Shown piece after piece: positions 12,801-21,432 of a stretch of DNA of 64,000 bases (position 1 is the first letter of the stretch; each line of letters begins with the position of its first letter). Origin of the DNA: Haemonchus contortus (Eukaryota; Nematoda; Chromadorea; Rhabditida; Trichostrongylidae); the NCBI GenBank assembly GCA_000469685.2, contig LS997563.1, forward strand, positions 24,275,897 to 24,339,896. The letters run 5' to 3'. Under the pieces are notes generated by a model. It made no database searches and was not told the origin of the DNA. It worked only from the letters and a program-made list of their open reading frames with translations. The position numbers were made by a program, and so were the translations under genes.

Positions 12801-15800
12801 CCAGGTCGTTCTTTCCAAAAGCGCTGCGCTGTCAAACTCGGCAAGCATTATTTCCGCCTGTTCAATGTCGGTTTAAATGCACGACTTAGTCTGCAAAGTG
12901 GAAGACAGGTGAGGTGTCGTGTTCCTTCACTCCTAAGCTTTCCAACTGCAAGAGTTTGGCCGACAGTCACAATCCTCCTCTCACGTTGACTATAATTTCC
13001 TTATAGGATGGCGAAATATGGCGAAATCCCTGAAGCTGTCATAAAATTCACGAAGCAACCTTTTGCTTTGTGTAGGAACGCCCTGGTTGCACAGCGCTTT
13101 AAATACAGTTTATTTCTAGACAGTATCAACGGCGCTCTTCAAATCAATGAGCGTCAGACATATAGCCATCCAGTATTCTCGCATATACATCAATGCGTCT
13201 TGTAGCAACATGTATGTGATCGATTGATCAGAGCCCTTCCCGAGAGCTCATCTCTTCACATGGCTGCCCTTCACCTAATGTTCTTCCAGTCCTATTGGGG
13301 ATAACGCGTGTGAAAAATTGTAAATTACAGATAGCAGGCAGGCTGGATAGTTGCTAATATCGTGGAGACCTCCCTTCTTATACAGCAACGGTGTCGCGAG
13401 TTTTGTACGACGTAGGGACTTTGCATTCCAACAGGCACCGCGTGAAGCCCTAGTCCGAATTTTCACAGCAATTATTGGAAGATTTTTTAGATACTCCAAG
13501 GTCCCGATTTTTTCCGAGGACCAAGCGCCGTACGATCCTCCTTCGACGTGATGGCATATCGAATTTTGGGTGGGAGAACTGGAAGAACTATACATCTACG
13601 GCCTAATATGGCAGGCGAAGGAACTCCACAACTGCTGCTCTTCTCTATTACAGATCTTTCTTTATCGATTCTTTGCACAGCTTCGCACATTAGGCCGTCT
13701 ATTGATGGTGGGCTACAGCTCGCGCGGTTAACGCTGCATGTTAGCTCGAGAGCTCAAGAATCTTCGAAGAAAGACGTCCCTTGGATACTTGCGGAAGTGA
13801 AGACGTTCTACGAGCCGGTTGCATTCTTCATCGATGTTGTCGATGAGGCCAGACGCTCATGTGGGAAGTGAAGTAATCACAGCTGATTACGGTATTTGAA
13901 GCTACGTTTCCTGAACTTCACAGCTCTCCTCCACTGATAAACCGGAGTCAGGTATTTCAGACCCAAGTCCCCTCTCGGATACTTCCCAGTCACTTAAATG
14001 TAAGCTTTCGGCTGAGTCGGTGGGCAGGATACCAAATGCAGTTCCTCCATACTCGTATGTGTGGATACACTACGATATACAGAAGTGTCGACCCAGCGTA
14101 CGGAAAGATGAGTTCCATGCTTAAATCCACGTGGTCTTTAGGCAAAAACCGGCGACATTTGGTCTGCGATCTACTCCCCTTTCCGCTACCTGGGGACGCC
14201 TCACGTAACCTCATCGCTAACCGTTTAGAGATCCTTCAATGAAAAGTTCTTTTAGTGAAGGAGATGCGTAGCTCTGTAAATAGTAATACTTTAAATACTG
14301 AACTCTAAGTGAATATATGATCAAGTTCACTCCGCAGTAATGTTGTATCTGCTTTATTTACCATTTACACTCTTTTTGGGCCATCACGCTCTAGCGGAGC
14401 TTTGATAAAGATCCATGTTGCACGACTAATCTGTTTATAGACGGAGCTCTATTTCACCGCTTAAAAAAGTCAGTGGATTCCGACTTTCCACTCCTACCCT
14501 CCCCCCATAATGGTCAACTGCTGGGCCGTTGACGTCATTTGCTGGAAGGAGAAGGGGGATGGCATGATACGAAGAAGTGACCAAGGTGTGAGAGGGAGGA
14601 ATGAAGAAACGTAACAGTTCACTAGTAGCAATGGCATAGTAGAAATAAGAAGGGAAGTGAGCTGCGGAAGATGAATGGAAATATAATATTCTATAAGCCT
14701 AATAAACATAAAAGGCTTTGTAGATGACTCGCTCAAGGTTGGCAGATGACTTATAAATTTGCCTTTAGGCACATCCGCTATAAGACAGTGGGCGAAACTC
14801 TGGCTCTCCCAGATACGAAAGTCACTCTAGTACATAAGCTGGAAGACGAGAAGAAGATTGTTTATGACTTTGTTGTCAAAGGTGACTGGTTTATTTTAAA
14901 AAAAAGAGCGTGTTTCTTGATTCGTATTAGCTCAGATAACTATTGCTAGGGAAATCGTAAATGTAAATGGAAAATAGTAGGAAAAACCATAGGCACAGAG
15001 CTTCTGTGTCTAACACTCCGGAGACATGCGCTTATTAGATGCATTATTTCATTTGTCACAGTTGACCGGCATCGCCTGGCAGTTCAAAATCTATCTCTTT
15101 CGATTTGGCAGTTATAAATGAGAAGTAAAAAAAGTTTGCAAGATTGGGAAGAACCTGTAGTCCTTTATATCTCACTATTTTTTCTTTTTTTCTACGATTT
15201 TTTAGGATTTTCTGTCATGCTCGAACCGTTGCGCTGGATTTAGATGAAAGGGTTACACGGTAAATTAGACGTGCTACAATGGCAAGCACAAGGATACAAA
15301 CGAACACTGATCAAAAAATTTAACTTTCTTAGCGTAGAATCCCGAAGTCCAATATGAATACAAAATCTCAGTTCAAAAAGAAGGCAACGTCATGAACGGT
15401 TTCCAGAGCTGCGGAAGTTGCGTATGAATGGTCAATCCAAATAATACTATTAGGTCGAGTCATAAGTCATCGGACAAATTTACAGTAAAAATATTTATCT
15501 TACCATTTTTAAAGGAGAAATGCGAATCATCTGAAATATGCCCCATTGGCATCGACGGTCATTGGTCTTCTGCCAACGCTTGGGCAGATCGTAGATGCCC
15601 TTGCTCCAGAACGCTGGCGGCTGGTCCTTGAAGAACTGTTCGAGTGCCATTTTGATGTCGTCGCGGGTATGAAAGTCTCAACCATCCAGATGACGTTGGA
15701 GATGGGAAAAAAGATGGTAATCCAAAGGAGTCAGGTCTGGGGAATGTGGTATGTGGGATTAAATTGTCCAGCCGAAATTTATTAGTTCAGTCTTGGTCGT

Positions 15801-17830
15801 TCTTGCAATGTGCGGCAGAGCGTTGTCGTGCTGGAAGTAAATCCTGTGGTATTGTGGACGGGTAGCTTCGAGCTTCGCCTTCAAATTTCTCAGTTGCTCA
15901 ACGTAGATGTCTGCGGTCACGGTACATCCTTCGTCTATCAGCTCCCAGTATTCGACGCCGTGAACGCTCCACCAGATGCACAGCATGACCTTATTGGCGT
16001 GTACGTTGGGTTTGGGGAAGTCTTCTGCATCCGCACCTTCGTCAACCCATCGAGCAGGCCGGTGGACGTTGGAATATAGAATACCTTTCTTATCCCCGGT
16101 AACTAGGTGGTCGAGCCACATGAGGTGCGCTTGAGTGTGAGGAGAGAAAGTGCTATGTCGGCGCGGCGGTCCATGCCATACTGCTGCGATGCATCTTGCC
16201 ATCCATCGACCGAGCTTTCGCATCTTGCCGATTGACTTCAATCCACGAACAACCGTGAACTCACTCCCCCTAGGAGAGACTGCCACTTCACGGGTAGTTT
16301 GGGACGGATCAGCTTCCACCTGGCTCCGCAGCAGGTCCAAATCCAACTCCTTCGGGCGTCCTAGGCAATCTACATCTTCGATCGAATAATCGCCGGACAC
16401 GAACATCGAGTGCAATTTGTAAATTGTGCTTCTAGAGAGGGCATTCTCCTTGTGAACTTCCTTCATACGTTTATCGATCTCCGCGGGTTCTTGGCCAGAT
16501 AAAAAAAGAAAGAGGATGGTGTTGCGGAGGTGGAGTTGAGATGGCTTGAAATCATGGGTCATGATTGCAGGAAATAAAACAGTTAGGTGCCTTTGTTAAA
16601 AAGTCTTCGGAAGAGCTTTTCAAACTCCATCTAATGATGTCTGGCGCGCCCAACTTGGTTCCCTCTTTCCCGACTTATGATCTCTAGAGATAATCAATAT
16701 CACATTGTCCGAGGACTTATGACTCAACCTAATATTTACTCTATTGGGACGAATAAGAACAGAAAAATTGCGGGAATAAAAGGAATATATTGAAATTGGT
16801 AGCAGGCAGCGTGGATAGATAGATTATTGCGCGAAGTTATTATGAGTTCCACTGACGATGAAACTGATGACTTGAATGAATTTTCTGGCAGATTCCAGCT
16901 TGAAAGCATTGCTGAAGGTCGCGTGACGGACTTCATACCCGAGTTCCTAGGAGAATTGACAGTGGTTTTGTGACATTTTCCGTGAAAAAAAGATGGCTAT
17001 AATGATAAGAAACGTAATCTATAGATAGACGAGCAAGCTAGTCTTTAGTCCGCCAACCCCTCGCAATTTTGATTTTTACTGTCGTGGCTTCTGGTAGATC
17101 CGCAATTGCATTTGGAACGAAGTTTGATTTCTTGCATGATACCTACTGATACCGTAGAAACCTTTCGTTAAATGGATCATAGGTTCAAACAATCAACTCA
17201 GTCTACTAATAAAGTGAACAACAAGGTAACAAAGTCAACTAACACGGTGAAACAACAATTTGAAAAAAAACCTATTTAAGTTAGCAATGAACGAGGTCCT
17301 GTCCGCCAACTAGGATGAATTTTCGCACTTTTTCATTCTCTACATAGGATTTCCATATGAAGAAGTTAGTGTTTAGTACCCATTGTAACAAAAAGCTATT
17401 TTTACAGGTAGTAATCAGGTTTCGGTGTACGTAGTACCGCAAAAAGGTTGGCGCATTGCAAATTGTACATTGTCAGCTCCTCGGAAAGAGTTGGATGAGC
17501 GTCCATTATTCCTGTTTTTCACTTGCAGTGGTGAGAAATGTAGTGAATTCTGGTTCCAGATAACATTAGTGGTGAGTATGGTTCGTTCAAAATGTAATCA
17601 CTCAACCATCAGATGAATTTATGCTTTTACAGCAGCCTGGTGAGCCAACAGGTGATGAAGATAGCCAGTTGCTGCTTGGTGTCGCCAGTCACTACCTGTA
17701 CGGAAAGTATATGCAGTCGCATACAATCAGACGGCTCCTTGCTGAGATAACCAAAAGGCGACAGGATGATCCTGCTTGGGCGATCGCAGCCAGCGCATGG
17801 AACGTCGACATGATTTACCGTTATTACTAG
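3669..17830 (+). CDS. ERMP1: ERMP1/Felix-ina-like ER metallopeptidase, C-terminal part (six exons)
   Basis: Joining 3669-3854, 3951-4059, 9024-9108, 14769-14881, 17408-17571 and 17633-17830 gives 284 residues and a TAG stop. ERMP1 is a multi-pass ER membrane protein of peptidase family M28. Family members have an N-terminal zinc peptidase domain, several membrane helices and a lumenal C-terminal domain. Here only the last helix and the lumenal domain are present, and the zinc-binding half must lie left of the window. Support comes from the colinear order of blocks I recall from the family: PYS..R near the helix, a DSALYVIAQDYRG block, a C..YC.IPLYFP block, a VYVVPQKG block and a final ASHYL..W block. 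Support also comes from perfect phase continuity at all five junctions. Intron lengths are 96, 4964, 5659, 2526 and 61 bp. Introns 2-4 are loaded with antisense transposons. Substrate is unknown. Confidence 0.8.
3951..4059 (+). CDS. ERMP1: ERMP1-like exon B
   Basis: This encodes HVNRVIDNRNQTIQDSALYV and continues IAQDYRGAEDIPFVDR plus one base, leaving in phase 1 at a GTAAGT donor. The block aligns with the family stretch following the last helix (…H..R…DS.ifi..qDyrg). The acceptor is weak: TTTGAG ends at 3950, and GTGAG ending at 3941 would also keep phase and add three residues. I prefer 3951 because it resembles TTTCAG. Confidence 0.72.
4060..4100. other. Start of ERMP1-like intron 2 (4060-9023)
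   Basis: The intron opens with GTAAGTTCTTACG. Within about 40 bp it passes into antisense LINE material. The whole intron holds two LINE fragments, a ~140-bp-unit repeat copy, a SINE and a Tc1-type MITE. Confidence 0.6.
4100..5245 (-). mobile_element. Non-LTR retrotransposon fragment B (endonuclease to RT start)
   Basis: Minus-strand translation gives a decayed LINE. An apurinic-like endonuclease piece lies at 5061-5240 (GDPNGHVGNRRG, then RNKKEEKIYDLATVHDLAVC). A basic linker follows at 4428-4652, and the start of the reverse transcriptase is at about 4210-4290 (DGLTIEAWKLLGEHEMK). Frameshifts separate the parts. It lies antisense in intron 2. At about 5245 it abuts a second LINE of a different family on the same strand, so this is a compound insertion. 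Confidence 0.72.
5245..5745 (-). mobile_element. RTE-type LINE fragment A (linker to RT start)
   Basis: On the minus strand, 5739-5518 encodes a charged linker (YRELWEAIRKKIKCHYKGYR). In another frame, 5430-5255 encodes the RT entry block MRLEHLKAGGQPLFGALAQR followed by IPVAWKKSRMILL, typical of RTE-clade elements. The RT block breaks off where fragment B's endonuclease begins. This suggests that B inserted into A, or that a deletion fused them. Confidence 0.7.
5755..6330 (+). repeat. ~140-bp-unit repeat family, copy 2 (3' portion)
   Basis: This contains the unit words GAGCCATAGAAG.AGAGAGCC and ACTAGGTCTGT. It then runs into a downstream part (CTCAGCAAGGTTCGTGGATG, later TTATCACTCGA) shared with 28210-28400. 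A (GCATAA)n run follows at 6336-6355. No coding content. Confidence 0.55.
6180..6196. repeat. (AG)n microsatellite
   Basis: A GGAGAGAGAGAGAGCTCC run sits inside the dispersed repeat copy. Confidence 0.7.
6356..7910. other. Intron 2 interior, nothing recognised
   Basis: About 1.5 kb of AT-rich sequence with no coding signature, no clear inverted repeats and no similarity I can see to the other repeats in the window. Confidence 0.4.
7915..8216 (-). mobile_element. tRNA-derived SINE, near full length
   Basis: The element reads on the minus strand. It has a tRNA-like head with A box TGGTTCAGTGGC (8196-8207) and B box GATTCGAATCC (8154-8164), whose starts are 43 bp apart, as in tRNA genes. The body contains GTGGCCTATACAATGACTT and GTACAAGTCAGTGC in plus orientation. 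The 3' end is at about 7915 with a degenerate GGGTGAA tail. At least six related copies occur in the window. Its promoter end lies within about 20 bp of the Tc1-type MITE at 8233. Confidence 0.82.
8233..8758. mobile_element. Tc1-type MITE with long perfect TIRs
   Basis: The ends are perfect inverted repeats: 8231-8262 begins TACAGTAGCGCTCAAAAG and 8729-8760 is its exact reverse complement, 32 bp including the flanking TA. CAGT termini and a TA target duplication are typical of Tc1-like elements. The interior (about 460 bp) has no transposase, so it must be mobilised in trans. TIR identity points to recent activity. Confidence 0.88.
8761..9023. other. End of ERMP1-like intron 2
   Basis: AT-rich intron end with acceptor ATAATTTTAG at 9014-9023. 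No further element seen. Confidence 0.5.
9024..9108 (+). CDS. ERMP1: ERMP1-like exon C
   Basis: This 85-bp exon enters with two codon bases and leaves with two. It encodes YSKVECLDNGPYCEIPLYFP then TRHRIQE, between TTTTAG and GTGAGT. The YC.IPLYFP block corresponds to the family's cysteine-plus-aromatic motif just before a basic stretch. The other two frames contain a stop or do not match the neighbours' phase. Confidence 0.82.
9109..12059. other. ERMP1-like intron 3, left part
   Basis: Low-complexity purine and pyrimidine runs lie at 9165-9215 (A/G-rich) and 9388-9406 (TTC)n. The rest is unrecognised. At 11715-11752 a stretch ending TTGTGCCTTTGAG weakly resembles one end of the AGGCACAGTTCACGATAA MITE. 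No exon with matching phase was found. Confidence 0.45.
12060..13870 (-). mobile_element. RTE-type LINE, RT to C-terminus, decayed
   Basis: On the minus strand the colinear parts are an RT block LLYKKGGLHDISNY near 13350-13400, a later block GREANMMNDLDRAG near 12660-12700, and C-terminal words VIERALERTRKRN (12470-12510), DDRWTRTVTNWILRDV (12290-12340) and RDEWKHYGRSLEKIDD (12121-12170). The YADD core has been lost with internal sequence. Related C-terminal or middle parts occur at 24.6-25.5 and 51.4-53.0 kb, so this is one family. It lies antisense in intron 3. Confidence 0.75.
13871..14768. other. End of ERMP1-like intron 3
   Basis: No repeat or frame recognised. It ends in acceptor TTTGCCTTTAG at 14758-14768. 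Confidence 0.45.
14769..14881 (+). CDS. ERMP1: ERMP1-like exon D
   Basis: One base completes the AG left by exon C to give Arg. The exon then encodes HIRYKTVGETLALPDTKVTL and VHKLEDEKKIVYDFVVK plus one base. The donor GTGACT is weaker than the others. The block is a beta-rich lumenal stretch, with alternating hydrophobic residues before the VYVVPQKG block of the next exon. Both phases match the neighbours exactly. Confidence 0.78.
14882..15449. other. ERMP1-like intron 4, left part
   Basis: AT-rich intron sequence with poly-T runs near 15177-15205. No element seen before the mariner TIR. Confidence 0.45.
15450..16732 (-). mobile_element. mariner transposon, almost complete, with TIRs and TA duplication
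   Basis: The 1283-bp element starts TTAGGTCGAGTCATAAGTC and ends with the near-exact inverse (GACTTATGACTCAACCTAA), with about 28 bp of TIR and three mismatches. TA flanks both sides (15448-15449 and 16733-16734). It carries one transposase frame on the minus strand. It sits antisense in intron 4. Length, ends and protein all fit the mariner family. Confidence 0.92.
15495..16562 (-). pseudogene. mariner transposase (D,D34D), two in-frame stops
   Basis: The frame begins at ATG 16562. The N-terminal helix-turn-helix part includes LSRSTIYKLHSMFVSGDYSI and GRPKELDLDLL. The first catalytic Asp is in LVTGDKKGILYSN, with KVMLCIWWSVHGVEYWEL following, and the second is in IYFQHDNALPHIA. After GWTI a TAA stop (15759-15761) interrupts. 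The frame then resumes as SPDLTPLDYHLF with the third catalytic Asp, meets a TGA near 15678, and continues through DIKMALEQFFKDQPPAFW to TAA at 15495-15497. Between GLKSIGK and LVTGDKK the sequence looks scrambled (RKLGRWMARCIAAVWH). The enzyme family cuts and pastes at TA sites; this copy is inactive as written. Confidence 0.9.
16733..17407. other. End of ERMP1-like intron 4
   Basis: A short plus-strand frame at 16843-16974 (starting MSSTDDETDDLNEFSG) looks protein-like but has no recognised homologue and no splice support. The rest is AT-rich, ending in TTTTTACAG at 17407. Confidence 0.4.
17408..17571 (+). CDS. ERMP1: ERMP1-like exon E
   Basis: Two bases complete the Gly codon left by exon D. 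The exon then encodes SNQVSVYVVPQKGWRIANCT, a middle stretch with RPLFLFFTCSGEKCSEFWFQ, and ITLV, leaving in phase 0 at GTGAGT. The VYVVPQKG and FWFQI blocks match the conserved tail domain, where a Y.rp.kG motif and a W.dW/FWF motif are spaced by about 40 residues. CSGEKC supplies a likely lumenal disulfide pair. Confidence 0.85.
17633..17830 (+). CDS. ERMP1: ERMP1-like terminal exon F
   Basis: Opens in phase 0 after TTTTACAG and encodes QPGEPTGDEDSQLLLGVASH, YLYGKYMQSHT, a charged middle and WAIAASAWNVDMIYRYY, then TAG at 17828-17830. The ASHYL.G and terminal W.....W.. blocks match the end of the family, so this is the natural C-terminus. The preceding intron is only 61 bp. Confidence 0.87.
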   Translation, partial: QPGEPTGDEDSQLLLGVASHYLYGKYMQSHTIRRLLAEITKRRQDDPAWAIAASAWNVDMIYRYY

Positions 17831-17893
17831 AGAACAAAGAAATGTCTCTAGAAGAGTTGAATAAGATAGCAATGTGTTTAACAAAAGGGTGTT

Positions 17894-17899
17894 AATAAA
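17894..17899 (+). terminator. Poly(A) signal of the ERMP1-like gene
   Basis: AATAAA lies 64 bp after the stop codon, a normal distance for a short nematode 3' UTR. Confidence 0.75.
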
Positions 17900-18044
17900 T
17901 TTATCACTACAAATTTGATTAACGCAGGGCACTTGCTTATCGAACTCAACCATTTGTCCTTGGTCTCCGTGCCAAGCTCACGACGTGCTTGACGCCAATA
18001 TTCCTTGAATTCGCAGGTTTAGCATATAGTGACCATACAGTTCA

Positions 18045-18312
18045 TTTGAGGGTGAAAGTGGTGTAGTGGCAAGTGATGCACTTCACACACGCATGATCAC
18101 GGGTTCAAATTACGGATCGACACCGGCTAGGCCAACCTTCCATCCCTCCTGGGTCGGTGCGTTAGTACCAGACTGGTCTGGGGGATAAATGGGGGAGTGA
18201 CTTGCTCATCGGCCGGCCACCGCAAGTTATTGTATAGGCCACACACGCATTCAATACGCCACTACAATTTCGAATGGAAGTCGAATGCGTGGGCGCATCC
18301 CTTAGATGGGAT
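18045..18312 (+). mobile_element. tRNA-derived SINE, sense copy with intact head
   Basis: A box TGGTGTAGTGGC is at 18059-18070 and B box GGTTCAAATTA at 18102-18112, with starts 43 bp apart. The body runs through GGCCAACCTTCCATCC and GTATAGGCCACACACGCATT to GCGCATCCCTTAGATGGGAT, the same order as the other copies in reverse. The 3' tail repeat is missing, so the copy is 3' truncated or diverged there. Confidence 0.85.
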
Positions 18313-19024
18313 GCATATATGTCCACGACCGTTCATCTCTAGGCTTGAAACTTCTGCTGGTACTTCATCGGGTGGTATCGAATTTGCGTGCAAATAGACA
18401 GACAGACGCGAGCGCTTTATATGTAGTAGGGTTGGTTCATTTGCTGTATGGACTCGTTTTCTTTGGAGCAGGTTCCACATCATGGAGCTGGATATGCTAT
18501 CGATATTGACTGCAGCTCACCAAACCGAGCAGTGACTTACTAGCAGAAAAGAAACTCATACAAATAGTGCGATCACTTCAGTAGTCAGATGCATTTCAAC
18601 TGTTACAACGTCGGCAACAAAAAAGCGATTTTGGACCTAGATTCCTGCTTTAGAGATGAATCATCATGGATCATGGATCATCACGGATAGATAAAGGGCT
18701 CCGATTCTGTTTGCGATGATTTGTCCAACTAAAACCAGAGCATCACGGAAGACTCGCAAGTAATGAGTCATTTCAACTAAATTCATCCTGTTGCTCCTGC
18801 TCTTCATCATTTGAAAATCGGCCCCTAATGACTTGATTCTCCTCTTCACTATGTCTCCTGGCTTTCGAACTCTCCGACGTACACAAGCCGTTCACATAAG
18901 CCTGGAAGTGCACTTTTTATCGTAGTTTACAATACTACTACGATGAGTCGCTATTCGCGTTCTTATTCTCTTCATGAGTACAAATCTCTAGCCATGATTC
19001 CTTAACTACTGGTCCCGGATTTAT
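18313..19024. other. Intergenic, no gene seen
   Basis: A minus-strand frame at 18664-18888 (VKRRIKSLGADFQMMKSRSN and on) looks protein-like but I recognise no family and see no splice context. GGATCATGGATCATCACGGA at about 18667 is a short local repeat. Confidence 0.35.
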
Positions 19025-19687
19025 GGGTACAGTTCACGATAATTTTGGGTAATCCAGATTATGATGAAAAATGGAAGACAGGACCGAAAATAGTGCGAGG
19101 AAAGTGAAGAAACTGCGTTAATCGGTGTTTCCAAAGTGGAAAAAGGCTTCGAAAAACCGTTAAAAGGGGGCTGGACGAGAATGAGACCAAAAAAATGAAG
19201 AAAGGTGGGGCGTTTGAACGAGCTATACAATGTGTCTCATTACGTACGTGTGGGCCTGGTGCGATTAACGACTACGGTAAGCAAAAATTCAGCCACTTAT
19301 AAGCTGAGCAAACACAAAAACCCTAGTAACAGCAAGAGTAGCTCACCTTTTTCAGCCTCTAAGAGTAGGAAATCAAATAAGGGACCGCGGCAGCAAAATG
19401 AGTAACAGAGGATGAAAGAGTAGGAGAAAAACATCGCCTCATCAGTCGGCGATCAGCTGATTGTGTGTGAGTCCTAGAACGAATAATTGCAATCTGTATT
19501 GTCTCGACACTCGTCTGACGCGACATCGATCGAGGGGCGGAAAAGCGAATCAAGACAGCAACAGGGCTTCCACTATGCCCTGACCGTCGAGATTTTGGGA
19601 GCGAGGGGGACCCTTCTACCACCCATGGGGCCAAGTACTCCTGAGGGAAGAACTCAGTAACCATTTTTATCGTGAACCGCGCCTTCA
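19025..19687 (+). mobile_element. MITE (AGGCACAGTTCACGATAA family), copy with internal insertion
   Basis: The left end GGGTACAGTTCACGATAATT begins near 19025. Colinear interior words follow (GAAGAAACTGCG, GGGGCTGGACGAGA). The right end TTTTTATCGTGAACCGCGCC ends near 19684. The copy is about 150 bp longer than others, and 19240-19640 does not match the family, so something unrelated has replaced or inserted into the middle. Confidence 0.7.
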
Positions 19688-20154
19688 AAGGTGTGGTAGT
19701 TACCCAATTTACACAAAGAAACCAGATTGTAGGGACACTCATCAGTGGGTGTACGGAGTGAATCCACTCATTTAAGTTACAACCATCTACGACTTCGTTA
19801 TGCCCTATAACACTAGCCAAAGTACTCAGATTCCACGATCAACACGAATGGTGTGACGGACTCGAGGCAGCAAAGATGTAGAGAGGTTGCTCAGCTAAAT
19901 GTCCGTATGTGTGCGTGCTGTAGCAACAGAACTACGAAAACTTCGCCCTCATCGAAACCTGTAAAGACAACAGTCTTATTAAGAAACTATTCGCTTCAGC
20001 GTTATTTCGACCTTCAGAAAACATTGAATGGGTAAATTACTATGACGAGGAAAGGAATTGTAAAACCAAACACCCTTCAAGATATACCTGTAAAAGACCA
20101 CCAACCGCTCCAAGCTAGAATAAATGCTAATCAAAAAATACGAGCTTCGGGGCT
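19688..20154. other. Intergenic, nothing recognised
   Basis: No coding signature or repeat family seen. Confidence 0.4.
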
Positions 20155-20300
20155 ACTTGCATAAATGGCCTCTACAGGGCAGGGCATGTCGTCGTTGTGT
20201 AAGCCGCACCATTCACTACGCCACTACGGTCCTGAATGGAAGTCAATGCGAGGCGCATCCTTCAGATGGGATGAGTTAAAGCCAGAAGACTTTAAGATTA
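20155..20300 (+). mobile_element. SINE 3' fragment
   Basis: Contains TAAGCCGCACCATTCACTAC, GCCACTACGGTCCTGAATGG and GGCGCATCCTTCAGATGGGA, which are the 3' body of the SINE in sense orientation. The tRNA head is absent. Confidence 0.65.
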
Positions 20301-20344
20301 TACATAATGCGGTAAAAGTGTGTGTGAATGGTAGGGGAAAGGGG

Positions 20345-20690
20345 GATGTTTACCGAAAATTCACAACTCCTACTGCCTCCATCTAGAGTCAAAGTTGAAA
20401 TTTTGGATTCAGGAGACAGGATAGGAACACTGACGGTGGACGATGGGAAGTGTTAACGATTGACACTTGATAATGAGCCCTAGGAAGCAAGGGTCTCAGG
20501 TCACAGGGTCCGTCACCTATTCGTGTTAACAGTGAAATGTGGGCACTTTGGCTTCCGTTGTGGGATGTACACAATTCGTAGATAATTATTACAGGGACTG
20601 ATAGCAACTGATAGGGCCGTAAGTGACAATAAGTGGCCATATGTATTAAACAAGAGCCAAGGAGTCGGTTAAGCCCTACCCGCCAACAGT
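20345..20690 (+). repeat. ~140-bp-unit repeat family, copy 3
   Basis: The leader CACAACTCCTACTGCCTCC and TCTAGAGTCAAAGTTGAAAT match copy 1. Units then start near 20465 and 20600 with TGATAATGAGCCCTAGGAAG and TGATAGCAACTGATAGGG. Non-coding. Confidence 0.55.
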
Positions 20691-21025
20691 GCGTCCTTAT
20701 CACCTCGGTGAGTGATGATGGATATGATGGGATTGCGGATACGTGTTACAGGAGACATAGAACAAGAAATAAAATGCATGAAGAAAGGTAATAGAGAGGA
20801 AAAGAGGTATTTGCGAGATACTAACCCCAATCGTCGACAAAGAAGTTGTACGAAGTCGATTATCGAGGCTAGAAGCCCGAATGAGCAATGATTCTGTCTG
20901 CAAATACAAATAAGATCGATCAGTTGCTCGTCAGAGGGAATAAAAAGGTCGAGGGAAAGAGGCGAAGGGATCACAAGGCTAGGACATTCTGACGGAACAG
21001 ATCCGTATCTTTTGAGAAATCGTTA
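20691..21025. other. Intergenic, nothing recognised
   Basis: Purine-rich stretch around 20750-20960. Its minus-strand frames are low in complexity and not convincing. Confidence 0.35.
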
Positions 21026-21182
21026 GGCTGCTTTCAGACCTCGACGACCGTCCGTCCGTCCGTCCGTCCGTCCGGCCGACGCGTGCGTGCTGCAACGCGC
21101 GCTGTGAACACTACTCTAGCGACCGCCGTCGCAGCACGCACGCGTCGGACGGACGGACGGACGTCGAGGACTGAAAGCGGTC
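21026..21182. mobile_element. Foldback element with GTCC-repeat stem
   Basis: A near-perfect palindrome. The left arm is GGCTGCTTTCAGACCTCGAC, then about six GTCC units, then GACGCGTGCGTGCTGC. The right arm is the inverse (GCAGCACGCACGCGTC, four GGAC units, GTCGAGGACTGAAAGC). The loop is about 25-30 bp. The terminus GGCTGCTTTCA is shared with the second foldback at 22860. Confidence 0.82.
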
Positions 21183-21432
21183 TTTGGGTGCAACCAGCAC
21201 TATTACAAAATTTGAATATCGCGCAATTGAACCTCGTACGAAGATAGAGGCTATAGTTTTCGAGCACGCTTCGGTCCCGTGATTTCATCCCACTCAATCG
21301 AAGTAGCGAGGTCTTGCGAGGTACGGAGAAACAGTCGGCTGCTGGGAGACGGGCAGTAGAAACGGTGTTGTGTATTCGATCCGCCGCAAGTGGCTGTCGC
21401 GGACCAGTTGCCTCGTTTTAACGGGGGACGCA

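Noticed and set aside
15546..16389. Plus-strand frames across the mariner
   Set aside because: Shadows of the minus-strand transposase.
18664..18888. Minus-strand frame VKRRIKSLGADFQMMKSRSN
   Set aside because: Looks protein-like but has no known motif, no start or splice context and no second copy in the window.
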